Shown in pieces: positions 25,130-33,684 of a stretch of DNA of 64,000 nt. The translations under genes and the position numbers were made by a program. Position 1 is the first letter of the stretch. Every line of letters starts with the position of its first letter. The stretch comes from RYN-230 sp963768945 (GTDB taxonomy: Bacteria; Actinomycetota; Actinomycetes; Streptosporangiales; Streptosporangiaceae): assembly GCA_963768945.1 (NCBI GenBank), contig CAVYJW010000006.1, forward strand, positions 744,001 to 808,000. The letters are read 5' to 3'. Under the pieces are notes generated by a model. That model worked only from the letters and a program-made list of their open reading frames with translations, did not search any database and had not been told where the DNA came from.

Positions 25130-26443
25130 TCAGGTGCGAACTCGAGCCGAGCCGCCTGATGGTGATGTCGTGGCCGCGATCTCCTGGCCGCGGGCCGGAT
25201 GGGATGATCTGTGGGCCGCCTCCCTCCGCCCGGCGGCCGGGTCAGCCGCCGGGCTGTCGAACTCCTCAGCAGCGGGGCCGAGACGGAAATGGTGGGCCAG
25301 CGCCGCGACCGCGCGCTGCGCGGCCCGCCCGTCGCCGTAAGGGTTAACCGCGTTGGCCATCGCGGCGTGGGCAACGGGATCGGTGAGCAGCCGGCCGACC
25401 GCATCGACGATGACGTCCTCGTCGGTGCCGACCAGCTTGACCGCCCCGGCGCGTACCGCCTCGGGCCGCTCGGTGGTATCCCGCATGACCAGCACCGGCT
25501 TGCCCAGGCTGGGGGCTTCCTCCTGAACCCCGCCGCTGTCGGTGAGGATGACGGTGGCGCGGCTCATGAGCCGGCAGAAGCTGCCGTAGCGAAGCGGTTC
25601 GGTCACGATGACATTGGGCACACCGCGGATGGCAGGCAGCACCGCGTCCCGGACCGCCGGATTGCAGTGCACCGGGAACACAATGCGCAGGTCGCCGTGC
25701 GCGGCCGCGATGCGGGCCAGTGCGCGGCCGACCGCACCCAGCGGCGCACCCCACGATTCCCGCCGGTGCGCGGTGACGAGCAGGACCGGCGCGCCGCTGC
25801 GATCCAGGTCGGCGAGCGCCGGTTCGTCGTAGCCGCACTGGCGTGGAACCGCCCACAGCAGGGCGTCGATGACAGTGTTCCCGGTCACCACGATGCTGGC
25901 CTCGTCGACGTTCTCGGCCAGCAGGTTGGCCTTGCTGGTGCCGGTCGGGGCGAGATGCAGCGCCGTGAGCCTGGTGGTGAGACGGCGGTTGATTTCCTCG
26001 GGGTAGGGCGAGTAGGGATCGCCCGTGCGCAGTCCGGCTTCCAGGTGCACCACCGGGATCTTCTCGTAGAAGGCCGCCAGCGCGGCGGTGACCACGGTGG
26101 TGGTGTCGCCCTGCACCACCACCGCGTCTGGGCGGTGCTCCGCGAGCAGCGACTGCACTCCGGCCAGGGCGCGGGTGGTGATCTCGGTGAGCGACTGCCC
26201 CGGACGATGTATGTCCAGGTCAAACGAGGGCTTGACGTCGAAGACCTCGTTTACCTGGTCGAGCATCGACCGGTGCTGCGCAGTTACCGCGACGACGGGA
26301 GTGAACACGTCGGACTGGTCCAGCGCCCGGATCAGGGGCGCGACCTTGACCGCTTCCGGCCGGGTTCCGTAGATGACCATGATCTGGCGCCCGGCACCGG
26401 CCGGTGGCGGTGCCGGCGGGGTGCGGGCCTCGGAATGTGGCAT
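25130..26443 (-). CDS. wecB: UDP-N-acetylglucosamine 2-epimerase (non-hydrolysing), possible internal start
   Basis: The last 437 codons of the giant frame are a complete WecB: MVIYGTRPEAVKVAPLI, QHRSMLDQV, QGDTTTV, HLEAGLRT, PEEINRR, VTAHRRES, DSGGVQEE and RDTTERPEAV are all conserved. It converts UDP-GlcNAc to UDP-ManNAc in the cytosol. An in-frame ATG at 26443 has GAGG nine bases upstream (and AGGAAGG further up), so independent translation is credible. A Pro/Arg linker of about 45 residues separates it from the lectin-like domain. Its presence points to ManNAc-type sugars as the substrate made or used by the linked GT2. Confidence 0.8.
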   Translation of the reverse strand: MPHSEARTPPAPPPAGAGRQIMVIYGTRPEAVKVAPLIRALDQSDVFTPVVAVTAQHRSMLDQVNEVFDVKPSFDLDIHRPGQSLTEITTRALAGVQSLLAEHRPDAVVVQGDTTTVVTAALAAFYEKIPVVHLEAGLRTGDPYSPYPEEINRRLTTRLTALHLAPTGTSKANLLAENVDEASIVVTGNTVIDALLWAVPRQCGYDEPALADLDRSGAPVLLVTAHRRESWGAPLGAVGRALARIAAAHGDLRIVFPVHCNPAVRDAVLPAIRGVPNVIVTEPLRYGSFCRLMSRATVILTDSGGVQEEAPSLGKPVLVMRDTTERPEAVRAGAVKLVGTDEDVIVDAVGRLLTDPVAHAAMANAVNPYGDGRAAQRAVAALAHHFRLGPAAEEFDSPAADPAAGRREAAHRSSHPARGQEIAATTSPSGGSARVRT

Positions 26444-29400
26444 GGCGACGTGCCTCTTCGTCCTTCCTGGGTCGGAATTACCTCGGCGAAGCGAGCGAAG
26501 GCGGGCCTCGGGGGTACCGCGGCGGCCCTGGACGGGGACCGGGCCGGACCTGGGCGCCGGGACAGGCAGCGCCCTGACCCGGATATCGCTGAAGCGAGCG
26601 TCAGAGTCCTCGCTGTACGCACCGAAGGATCCGCGCAGATAGGCCTGCCGGGTGTCGGTGAACCGGGTCAGCAGATGGCCGTCACCCGACACGGTGATCT
26701 GGTCACCGATCTGGACGATCCCCACGCTGTGCGGGACGCCCACGCGGAACAGCGGGGTCCGGCCCGACGCGAGGAACCGCTCCCCTCCCGGGTAGCCGGG
26801 AGCCTGTTTGGACAGGAGCCAGCCGGTGGGCTCCAGGGTCAGCGCGTAGAAGCTCTGGTCGGAGGTGTAGTGCCAGACCACCCACCCGACTTCCCATGGG
26901 TGTGGCGTCCCGGCGGCGCCGTGACGCAGCTGACGGAGGGTCTGCACCCGCACGGTCGCGACGAAGTCGCCGTAGCGACGGCGGGAGACGACCAGCGCCG
27001 AGTGGGTTGCCCGCCGCGACCGCGCCCTGGCCGGCGCGATCGTGATCGTCTGGGCCGTGCCGGACCCGGTCACGTCAGCGTGGCCATAGCCGTTGAAAAC
27101 GGTGAGCCACTGGCGGTGCCCAGATCCGTGGCCCGCAACGGCGGACCAGGCGAGACCGGCGCCCACCGTCGCGCAGACCAGGGCGGAGGCTACGGTCAGG
27201 ACCTTTACCCTGCGTCGCCTCCGCCCCGGGGACCGTGATGCGGACCGCCCAGGCGCCGGGTCCGCCGGAACGGCCTCCACCGGACCCGGCGCCACCGGAC
27301 CGGCCGGCGCGCCGGGTCCCTGAACCGCTGGGCTCCTCTGGCCGGCCGGCGTCCCGGCGGCCATCGATACCAGCCCGGCAGGCGCCGTGCTGGCGCTGGC
27401 CCCCGCAGCCGCGGGGGCCAGCGCCGTGGGGGCTTCGGCGACGCGGTCAGTCTTCGCCCAGCCAGTACGGCCGCGCAGCGTCCTGACGACCGCCCACCAA
27501 CCGGACGCGTACCAGATCATCCCGTAGCAGACGTAGAGGTGCGCGAGCCACACGACCTGGGGCAGCGACACGCCGTTGCGGCGCTCCCGGCCCCAGTAGA
27601 CCAAGCCGTAGGCCAGCGCCGACCCGAACGTCAGGGCGTACGTCGAGGCGATCCACCAGCCGAAGGGATTCCGGCCCTGTACCGCGAGCATCGCGCAATT
27701 GGCCAGGGAGAGCAGGAACGAGGCGGTCAGCAGCGAGGCGATGAGCAGGATCGCCGGGCTGGACAGGTGGTAAAGAAGGTCGCCGCGGGCCCGGCGGGGC
27801 GCGCTGCGCAGGACCAGCGGGATCAGCGTCCAGGACTGGAGGTGGCCCTGGAACCATCGGGAACGCTGGCGAATCAGCCGCCGGAGCTGGACGACGCCCT
27901 GCTGATGCACGGCGGCGGCTGAGCAGTACTCGTTTCGCCAGCCAGCGACCAGGAGCCGGACCCCCAGGTCGAGGTCGTCCGTCAGGCTCCGGGTCCACGG
28001 GGAGCCGCCCAGCGAGAGCAGCGCGGAAAGCCGCATGAACTGGCCGTTGCCGCCCAGGCCGACGCTGCCGAGGTGACGCCGGCCGCGCTGGAAGACCTCG
28101 GTGTAGATGACGAATTCCATGTCCTGCATGCGCGCCAGCCTGCTGCTGTCACGGTTGTTGATGCGGACGCCGATCTGCACCGCGCCGACTGTGGGGTCAG
28201 CGAAGTACGGGCTGACCACACTGACGGCGTGAGGGTCGAGGCGCCCGTCCGCGTCCACCACGACGACGATCACTTCGTCAGGGTCGTGTCCGGCCAGCCG
28301 CCCGCTGCCGGTGAGAAAGCGGATGGCTGCGTTCAGCGCCTCGCCCTTGCCCTGCCGGGCATCCGGCGGCTGGCGGCTGAGCAGCCAGACCTGCTCGCCG
28401 ACAGCGCCCGCGACCATCTCGGCGGTGGCGTCGTCGGACCCGTCGTCGATGACCAGGACCACGAAGCTGCCGCCAGGCATGGACAGCAGCCGCTGAAGGC
28501 TGCCGAGGATGACCTTCTCCTCGTTCAGGCATGGCATCAGAAACACGAAGAACAGGCCGCCTGGCCCGGCGGGCGGAGGATTCACGACGGCCACCGTCCG
28601 CTCGGCCCCGGGCGCTCCAGACGGAATGACCAGGCCGGACCCGTCTGCCTGCCCCGGCGGACCGGAGACGGCGTGCCGGGCCGGGTTCTTGCGCCGCGGG
28701 GGGTCTTTTCTGGAGGCGGCGAGCATCAGCAGCCCGTAACCCACCCCGAAGATGACCAGGAGCGCGGCCAGCCAGACCAGCGGCTGGTCCCAGCTGGATC
28801 GCGGCACTGGCGGCTTGACGGGCGGAAGTGGTGGCGGCGGGGTCGGGTTGGCGGCGGGCAGGCCTGCTACCCCGTACTCGATGCCGAGCGCGGTCCGGAC
28901 GAGGATCTTCACCCGCCCGGGCAGCGGGCGGGTGTCGGTGAAGCGCAGGTAATACTGCTGGCCGAGGTCGCTGAGGATCCGGCCGAACGCGCGTGGCCAT
29001 TCGGCAGCGGACCGCACCGGGATGGCCCGGCCCCCGCTGCCGGCGGCCAGGGCGTCATAGCCAGGATCCCGGCGCGGCGTGGCGTCGATGACATACAGCG
29101 CGGTACCGCTGGCCGCGAGTTGCTCGCGGAAGCGGGCCGCAGCGGCCCCCGCGAGCGGCGACGGCGACGAAACAACCAGGACAACCGTGCGCCGGACCCG
29201 GGGACCGGGTGCGAACCCAGAGAGCGCGGCGGCCAGCCGGGCCGCGGGGCTGAGGGTTCCCCCCGGGAGCCCGGCCAGCCTGGCCACGGAGGAGGTGGCA
29301 TCAGGGGTGAGGCCATGGGCCAGCAGGCCAGGCCGCGCAGGATCGACGACGGCGGTCTGCGCAACATCGGGCAGGTTGACCAGGAAGCGCGCCGCGGCAT

Positions 29401-29803
29401 GCTGTTCCTCGTGCCACCGGGCTAACGAGAGCCCCGTGTCCGGGACCAGCATCAACTGCACGTTGTTAGCCGAAAGCTGGCTGACGCTCGGCCTCGAGGC
29501 CTGGGCTCCGTTCAGGACGACGAAATCGGACGGTTTGAGTCGCCGCCGGCTGCCCGGCACGGTGACCACCACCCCCACCTGCGGGTAGTGGGACACATCC
29601 ACCCGGAACACGAGGATCGGCCCCCCGGCTGACCGGAGCCCGGACAGGGCCCCCACGCCGCGCGCCGCCTGGGCTCGGGTGGCGGCCACGGCCGCCGTAT
29701 TCAGGGCGCAGGGGCCGGCGACCAGGAGCCCGGCCATCGCGGCTACCCAGATCAGCACTCCCCGGGCAGCGCCCGGGACCGGTACGCGCAGGCGGGCGAT
29801 CAT
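25130..29803 (-). CDS. Giant fusion: VWA-like domain, GT2 polysaccharide synthase, lectin-like domain, WecB epimerase
   Basis: One frame of 1557 codons. Order: membrane anchor (15-33); VWA-like extracellular domain (about 62-310, with DTGLS and VVLVVSSPSP); membrane segment (341-362) then basic RKDPPRRK; GT2 domain (about 416-665) with IDDGSDD, VDADG, TDDLDLG and QRSRWFQG, the D-D-D-QxxRW set of processive synthases; three membrane stretches (675-775); RRRRR plus a further membrane segment (861-889); a concanavalin-like domain (898-1076); then WecB from 1121. ATG 29803 overlaps the preceding stop (ATGA). The positive-inside rule puts the lectin-like domain outside, which conflicts with a cytosolic WecB, so the epimerase may be made separately. 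Probably assembles and exports an amino-sugar polymer. Confidence 0.85.
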   Translation of the reverse strand: MIARLRVPVPGAARGVLIWVAAMAGLLVAGPCALNTAAVAATRAQAARGVGALSGLRSAGGPILVFRVDVSHYPQVGVVVTVPGSRRRLKPSDFVVLNGAQASRPSVSQLSANNVQLMLVPDTGLSLARWHEEQHAAARFLVNLPDVAQTAVVDPARPGLLAHGLTPDATSSVARLAGLPGGTLSPAARLAAALSGFAPGPRVRRTVVLVVSSPSPLAGAAAARFREQLAASGTALYVIDATPRRDPGYDALAAGSGGRAIPVRSAAEWPRAFGRILSDLGQQYYLRFTDTRPLPGRVKILVRTALGIEYGVAGLPAANPTPPPPLPPVKPPVPRSSWDQPLVWLAALLVIFGVGYGLLMLAASRKDPPRRKNPARHAVSGPPGQADGSGLVIPSGAPGAERTVAVVNPPPAGPGGLFFVFLMPCLNEEKVILGSLQRLLSMPGGSFVVLVIDDGSDDATAEMVAGAVGEQVWLLSRQPPDARQGKGEALNAAIRFLTGSGRLAGHDPDEVIVVVVDADGRLDPHAVSVVSPYFADPTVGAVQIGVRINNRDSSRLARMQDMEFVIYTEVFQRGRRHLGSVGLGGNGQFMRLSALLSLGGSPWTRSLTDDLDLGVRLLVAGWRNEYCSAAAVHQQGVVQLRRLIRQRSRWFQGHLQSWTLIPLVLRSAPRRARGDLLYHLSSPAILLIASLLTASFLLSLANCAMLAVQGRNPFGWWIASTYALTFGSALAYGLVYWGRERRNGVSLPQVVWLAHLYVCYGMIWYASGWWAVVRTLRGRTGWAKTDRVAEAPTALAPAAAGASASTAPAGLVSMAAGTPAGQRSPAVQGPGAPAGPVAPGPVEAVPADPAPGRSASRSPGRRRRRVKVLTVASALVCATVGAGLAWSAVAGHGSGHRQWLTVFNGYGHADVTGSGTAQTITIAPARARSRRATHSALVVSRRRYGDFVATVRVQTLRQLRHGAAGTPHPWEVGWVVWHYTSDQSFYALTLEPTGWLLSKQAPGYPGGERFLASGRTPLFRVGVPHSVGIVQIGDQITVSGDGHLLTRFTDTRQAYLRGSFGAYSEDSDARFSDIRVRALPVPAPRSGPVPVQGRRGTPEARLRSLRRGNSDPGRTKRHVAMPHSEARTPPAPPPAGAGRQIMVIYGTRPEAVKVAPLIRALDQSDVFTPVVAVTAQHRSMLDQVNEVFDVKPSFDLDIHRPGQSLTEITTRALAGVQSLLAEHRPDAVVVQGDTTTVVTAALAAFYEKIPVVHLEAGLRTGDPYSPYPEEINRRLTTRLTALHLAPTGTSKANLLAENVDEASIVVTGNTVIDALLWAVPRQCGYDEPALADLDRSGAPVLLVTAHRRESWGAPLGAVGRALARIAAAHGDLRIVFPVHCNPAVRDAVLPAIRGVPNVIVTEPLRYGSFCRLMSRATVILTDSGGVQEEAPSLGKPVLVMRDTTERPEAVRAGAVKLVGTDEDVIVDAVGRLLTDPVAHAAMANAVNPYGDGRAAQRAVAALAHHFRLGPAAEEFDSPAADPAAGRREAAHRSSHPARGQEIAATTSPSGGSARVRT

Positions 29804-30009
29804 TTGCGGGCCGGGATGCTGGAGCGAGGGCGGATCCGCATCACCTGGCCAGTCAGCAACAGCGCGATGCTGATCAGGAGATAGATGCCGAAGAAAGCTC
29901 CCGCGCCGTCCAGTAGCAGCCGGGCCGCCAGCCACAGATCACCGTTATGCGGCAGTACCACGGGCGAGCCGAGTGCCGTCAGGCTCGCTAGAGTCGCAGG
30001 ATAATACAT
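29800..30009 (-). CDS. Small single-pass membrane protein coupled to the synthase
   Basis: A 69-aa protein with one clear membrane helix (GAGAFFGIYLLISIALLLTGQVM, about residues 35-57) and a basic cytosolic end MRIRPRSSIPARK. AGGAGA lies six bases before its ATG, and its stop overlaps the synthase start (ATGA). Position and size recall small accessory subunits of synthase systems such as PgaD or IcaD, though no sequence similarity can be claimed. First gene of the operon. Confidence 0.75.
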   Translation of the reverse strand: MYYPATLASLTALGSPVVLPHNGDLWLAARLLLDGAGAFFGIYLLISIALLLTGQVMRIRPRSSIPARK

Positions 30010-30438
30010 AAGAAATCTCCTAAATTCCCGTCCGGCCGCCGCTTAATAGCGCAGGCGGAGGCAGCCCCTCACGCCGTTTGCGTGCAGAAGTAAACAAAGA
30101 GAAAATCTGCCTAACAAGACTAAGAAGCTTGTCGATAAGGGCTACCCGATCACTCCCCCATGATCACGCCCGATGGCACCGCTGCAGAGCGGTGTCGCCA
30201 CAAGACCGTTATGTCATACTTCCGGAATCCCGAGAATAGGCATTGAAGATCATAGCTATTCCCCATCCAGCTCGGCGGAACACAGAGAAATGCCTGTCGA
30301 TCAACGATAAAAAGCCCCGCCGGATGCCCGGGATTCCCGTTTTAAAGCGAGATTCTTCTGGCTGGTCACGACTTGTTCACCAGAGGGCGCCCAGTATCCC
30401 CCGCAGGCCGGCCACGCGATCGCCGCAGGCAGGCGGCT
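30010..30438. other. 429-bp AT-richer leader/promoter region of the exopolysaccharide-like operon
   Basis: Markedly less GC-rich than its surroundings. It holds a hairpin with stem CACCGCT/AGCGGTG at 30177-30194 and an AT-rich stretch at 30090-30150 that is a likely promoter zone for the minus-strand operon. Plus-strand reading frames here are short and have no codon bias. I recognise no riboswitch, although the long leader leaves room for one. Confidence 0.55.
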
Positions 30439-31443
30439 TCATCGCCGCAGGCTCGCCGCCTCGGCCTGGAAGCCAGCGCGCAGCACGGGCCAGAGCGGCT
30501 TGCTGGAGTAGGGCAGGCAATCCTCGGCGTAATACCACCAGAAGTACCCGCCGGCGTAGTACGGGAGCCTGATACGGAGCCCGTAGTAGTAGCGGATCAG
30601 CGATCTGGCGGCGGCGATAGCGTGCCGCCTCACCGGACGTCTCAGGCCGATCTCACCGAAGCCGAGCAGCGCATGCGGATACAAGGCATGGAGCCTCCGG
30701 AAGTAATTCCGCCAGGTCCGGACGCTGGGCCTGATCCCATGGCAGCTTTCTTCGTAGTATGAAAGGAAGACGTGAGTCAGCCCGTTACGGACAGCTCGCG
30801 GCACATATCTCCGGGAGAAAGCGAGCGGGCTCAGCTCGGCCGCCCCGTCTCCGCACCCGGCGTTGTAGTAGAGGGTGAGCGCGGCTCGCCTTTTGGCGCC
30901 AATTACCTCACGATAAGCAGCGGTTAGCTTCCTCTCTACCGTCCTATAATGGCCCGTCCAGTTACCATTCACCTCGTTACCGATCTCCCAAAGGTCGATC
31001 TCGTTCCTGAAGACGGCGAGATAGGACCTCACGCGGTGGCGGTATGCGGCCACGCTGATATGCGTCTCGTCGGAGGAGTCAAGCAACTCGCCCATCAGAT
31101 AGCTCACCGGGCGGAGCCGACGGACCGCGGTCGCGTAGTAGCGGGGCGGCTCGGACACACGGAAATAGATGCGCGTGGTGGGCATCTCCGGGAGGTGCCG
31201 TGCGCTGGCCACGAGCTCGCGGAGGCGGCCTACGCCATCTGCGGTCACCCCGTACAGGACGCGCGGCAGCGGGCGCATCTGGGTCAGATCCTGGGCCACC
31301 ATGTCCCCCGGCACCAGGTCCGGCGACACCAGGCCAGGCGACACCAGGCCCGGCGCCGCCGGCCCCCGGGCGGGCATGGCCAACCCGGCCATCGCCAGGA
31401 GGACTCCAGCGGCTGCGATGGCAGCAACCGTGCCGCGCCTCAT
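30439..31443 (-). CDS. Secreted clan GH-A-like glycoside hydrolase, paralogue A
   Basis: A 334-aa exported protein: Arg-rich start, hydrophobic signal core (VAAIAAAGVLLAMAGLAM), then a short LVSPGLVSPDLV repeat. The core is a single barrel-like domain. LWEIGNEVNGNW (151-162) gives the Asn-Glu pair typical of the acid/base in clan GH-A, and GFGEIGL (261-267) gives a strand-end glutamate fitting the nucleophile. The C-terminal YYAGGYFWWYYAEDCLPYSSKPLW is strikingly aromatic. Two conserved cysteines (near 197 and 234) could pair. Very similar to the protein at 36705-37724. Upstream of, and co-directional with, the synthase operon. I do not recognise the exact family. Confidence 0.75.
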   Translation of the reverse strand: MRRGTVAAIAAAGVLLAMAGLAMPARGPAAPGLVSPGLVSPDLVPGDMVAQDLTQMRPLPRVLYGVTADGVGRLRELVASARHLPEMPTTRIYFRVSEPPRYYATAVRRLRPVSYLMGELLDSSDETHISVAAYRHRVRSYLAVFRNEIDLWEIGNEVNGNWTGHYRTVERKLTAAYREVIGAKRRAALTLYYNAGCGDGAAELSPLAFSRRYVPRAVRNGLTHVFLSYYEESCHGIRPSVRTWRNYFRRLHALYPHALLGFGEIGLRRPVRRHAIAAARSLIRYYYGLRIRLPYYAGGYFWWYYAEDCLPYSSKPLWPVLRAGFQAEAASLRR

Positions 31444-31959
31444 CGCTACCCCCGGTGCGGGATCGGCCTCGTCGGCATGAGTATACGATCCGCGACCAGA
31501 GCATAACGCTCTGTCAGGCCAGGGCCCGCCGTGCTCGCCCCAGTCCGGTCATCCGCGCGCCAGGTCCCGTTCGGGCGGTCTGGCCTGGGCCGGCTTCCGG
31601 GCCCGGCTGGGCCGTCCCGGCCCCGTTCGGCGGCCCCTACCCCCCAACCGCTCACCGAACGGGACCAGGATTGGTGTCCCCACGCCCGCGCCAGGCGTGG
31701 GGACGTTTCCGTCCCCCCCTCACCTGGGGCTACCCGCGCGCTGAAGCGGGCCAGGGCCCGATGCCTAGTGTCCGGGTGCGGCCCCGTGCCGCGCAGCGGT
31801 GCGGAAAACCCTCGGACAAGGTCGGACAGCCGGGCACTACCCCTTATCTGACTAATTCGGCCGTTGATGTCAACTCACCGCATCCCCCAGGAGTCATGCA
31901 GACACCAGGCGGTGATGCACTCACCGGATTCGTGGCCGTTGATCTCGAGGGGGGATAAC
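31444..31959. other. 516-bp divergent region rich in palindromes, no gene
   Basis: Between the hydrolase-like gene (minus) and the STAND gene (plus). It contains GGTCCCGTTCGG (31563-31574) inverted as CCGAACGGGACC (31655-31666), a strong hairpin at 31676-31704 (GTCCCCACGCC/GGCGTGGGGAC) and a short dyad at 31863-31874. No reading frame shows a credible start and codon bias. Confidence 0.6.
31863..31874 (+). promoter_or_regulatory. Short dyad upstream of the XRE-STAND gene
   Basis: GTTGA-TG-TCAAC is a perfect 5-bp inverted repeat 86 bp before the GTG at 31960, next to an AT-richer TTATCTGACTAATTC patch. It could be bound by the XRE domain of the downstream protein; this is inference. Confidence 0.4.
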
Positions 31960-33684
31960 GTGGCCAGCGAGGGGGGACCCGAGGCCGTTGGCCCGCGTGA
32001 CGACGAGCCGGAACCGGCGGCGCCAGCTGGTGATCCTGGGCAGCCGGACCCGCGGCGTATCGGCGCCCCGCCGGACTTCGGGAGGGAACTGACGCTCGCC
32101 CGGCAGCGGGCCGGGCTGACGATACGGGAAGTGGCCCGGGCGGTGGGCATCCCGGCCAGCACCGCGGGGGACTACTTCGCGGGGCGTCACCTGCCCCCGC
32201 CCAGCCAGCCCGGGTTGCTCCCGAAGATCCTCCGGGTCTGCGGTGAGACCGACCAGGCCCGCCTGAGCGACTGGATGAGCGCTCTCAACCGGATCCGCCG
32301 CGGGCCCGGGCGGCGGCCCGCCCCCACCGCGGCGCCCTACCGCGGCCTGGCCAGTTTCCAGCCCGAGGACGCCCCCTGGTTCTTTGGCCGGGAAGAGCTC
32401 ACCGACCGCCTGGTCAGGCTGGCCACCGCGGCGCCTGCACCCGGGGTGCCGCTGACCGTGGTGGGGCCCTCGGGCTCAGGCAAGTCGTCTTTGCTGCGGG
32501 CCGGGCTGATCCCGTCGCTGCCGGACTCGCCGGGGCGCAGATTAGCCCTGTTCACACCGGGGGCCACACCGCTTCGCGAGCTGGCCCGGCAGCTGGCCGG
32601 GCTGAGCCCGGACGGGGTTGACCCGGACGGGGTTGACCCGGACGGGGTTGACCCGGACGGGGTTGACCCGGACGGGGTTGACCCGGCCGACCCGGACGGG
32701 CTGGACCCGGCTGACCGGGGCGGGCTGGACCCGGACAGGCTGGACCCGGCCGGCCCGGACCCGGCCGGCCCGGACGGTCCGGACCCGGCCGGCCCGGACC
32801 CGGCCGACCCGGACGGTCCGGACCCGGCCGACCCGGACGGTCCGGACCCGGCTGACCCGGACGGGCTGGACCCGGCCGAACCTGACGGCCCCGCAGGCAG
32901 CAGCCGCATCGAGGCGGCCCTGCGCAGCGACCCGGGCGGCGCGCCCCGGCTCATCCCGGGCGGCACCGACCGGGGCGACGTACTCCAGGTCACCCCCGGC
33001 GGCAGCGGCCACGGGGATACGCCCCGGCCCATCCTCCCCGGCGGCGAGCCTCGGCTCCTCATCGTGGTGGATCAGTTTGAGGAAATATTCACGGCCTGCC
33101 GGGACGGGGTGGAGCAGCATTGCTTCATCGCGGCCATCTGCGCGCTGGCCGCCGGCCACCGTGCTGCTGGCGCTGCGGGCCGACTTCTACGACCGAGCTC
33201 TCAGGTACCCGGAACTAGCCCGGGCCCTCCAGGAGCACCAGGTCGTGGTGGTGCCGATGGCCGAGCCCGAGGTCCGCCGCGCCATCATCGAGCCCGCCCG
33301 GCTGGCCCGGCTCGAGGTGGAGGACGGCCTGGTCGAGCTGCTGCTGCGCGACCTCGCGCCGCACTCCCCGGACGGCAGCCCGCCCGGGGCCGCGCACGAG
33401 GCCGGGGCCCTGCCGCTGCTCTCCCACGCGCTGCTCACCACCTGGTCGCGCAGCCACGGCGGCCGGCTGACGGTGGCGGACTACCAGGCCAGCGGAGGCA
33501 TCCAGCACGCGATCGCACGGACCGCCGACCAGGTCTACTGGGCACTCGGCGAGGATCAGCGGGACATCGCGCGGCGCCTCTTCCTGCGCCTGGTGTACGT
33601 GGCCGACGACGCACCGGAAACGCGCAGCTCGGTTCGGCTGGCCGAACTGCGCGACTGGCCGGGCGACACCGCGCCGCCGGGTGA
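31960..33684 (+). CDS. nSTAND1 regulator, 5' part (XRE HTH and NTPase), frameshifted
   Basis: GTG 31960 is preceded by GAGGGGGG. The first 400 or so codons encode an XRE-type helix-turn-helix (about 47-90: LARQRAGLTIREVARAVGI), the conserved YRGLASFQPEDAPWFFGREE entry of nSTAND1 proteins, Walker A GPSGSGKSSLLRAG near 168 and Walker B LLIVVDQFEEIF near 367. Between them is a long Asp/Pro/Gly linker made of 15-bp repeats. Around 33150-33160 the expected sequence continues one base forward in the next frame (TVLLALRADFY), so the rest of this frame to 33684 is non-native Arg/Pro-rich sequence. Probably one gene with the following part. Confidence 0.85.
   Translation: MASEGGPEAVGPRDDEPEPAAPAGDPGQPDPRRIGAPPDFGRELTLARQRAGLTIREVARAVGIPASTAGDYFAGRHLPPPSQPGLLPKILRVCGETDQARLSDWMSALNRIRRGPGRRPAPTAAPYRGLASFQPEDAPWFFGREELTDRLVRLATAAPAPGVPLTVVGPSGSGKSSLLRAGLIPSLPDSPGRRLALFTPGATPLRELARQLAGLSPDGVDPDGVDPDGVDPDGVDPDGVDPADPDGLDPADRGGLDPDRLDPAGPDPAGPDGPDPAGPDPADPDGPDPADPDGPDPADPDGLDPAEPDGPAGSSRIEAALRSDPGGAPRLIPGGTDRGDVLQVTPGGSGHGDTPRPILPGGEPRLLIVVDQFEEIFTACRDGVEQHCFIAAICALAAGHRAAGAAGRLLRPSSQVPGTSPGPPGAPGRGGADGRARGPPRHHRARPAGPARGGGRPGRAAAARPRAALPGRQPARGRARGRGPAAALPRAAHHLVAQPRRPADGGGLPGQRRHPARDRTDRRPGLLGTRRGSAGHRAAPLPAPGVRGRRRTGNAQLGSAGRTARLAGRHRAAG
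32607..32681 (+). repeat. 15-bp tandem repeat inside the STAND gene
   Basis: Five identical copies of CCCGGACGGGGTTGA, encoding a pentapeptide unit (DPDGV). A degenerate continuation of Asp-Pro-rich repeats runs on to about 32890. The stretch is open in more than one frame on both strands. Confidence 0.95.

Noticed and set aside
30010..30240. c-di-GMP riboswitch in the exopolysaccharide operon leader
   Set aside because: The minus strand has a GCAAA and GCCTCCG-like stretch, but the tetraloop/receptor and paired P1-P3 stems could not be drawn.
31676..31704. Hairpin GTCCCCACGCC/GGCGTGGGGAC resembling a type I-E CRISPR repeat
   Set aside because: Only one copy exists, the loop is too long and there is no array or cas gene nearby.
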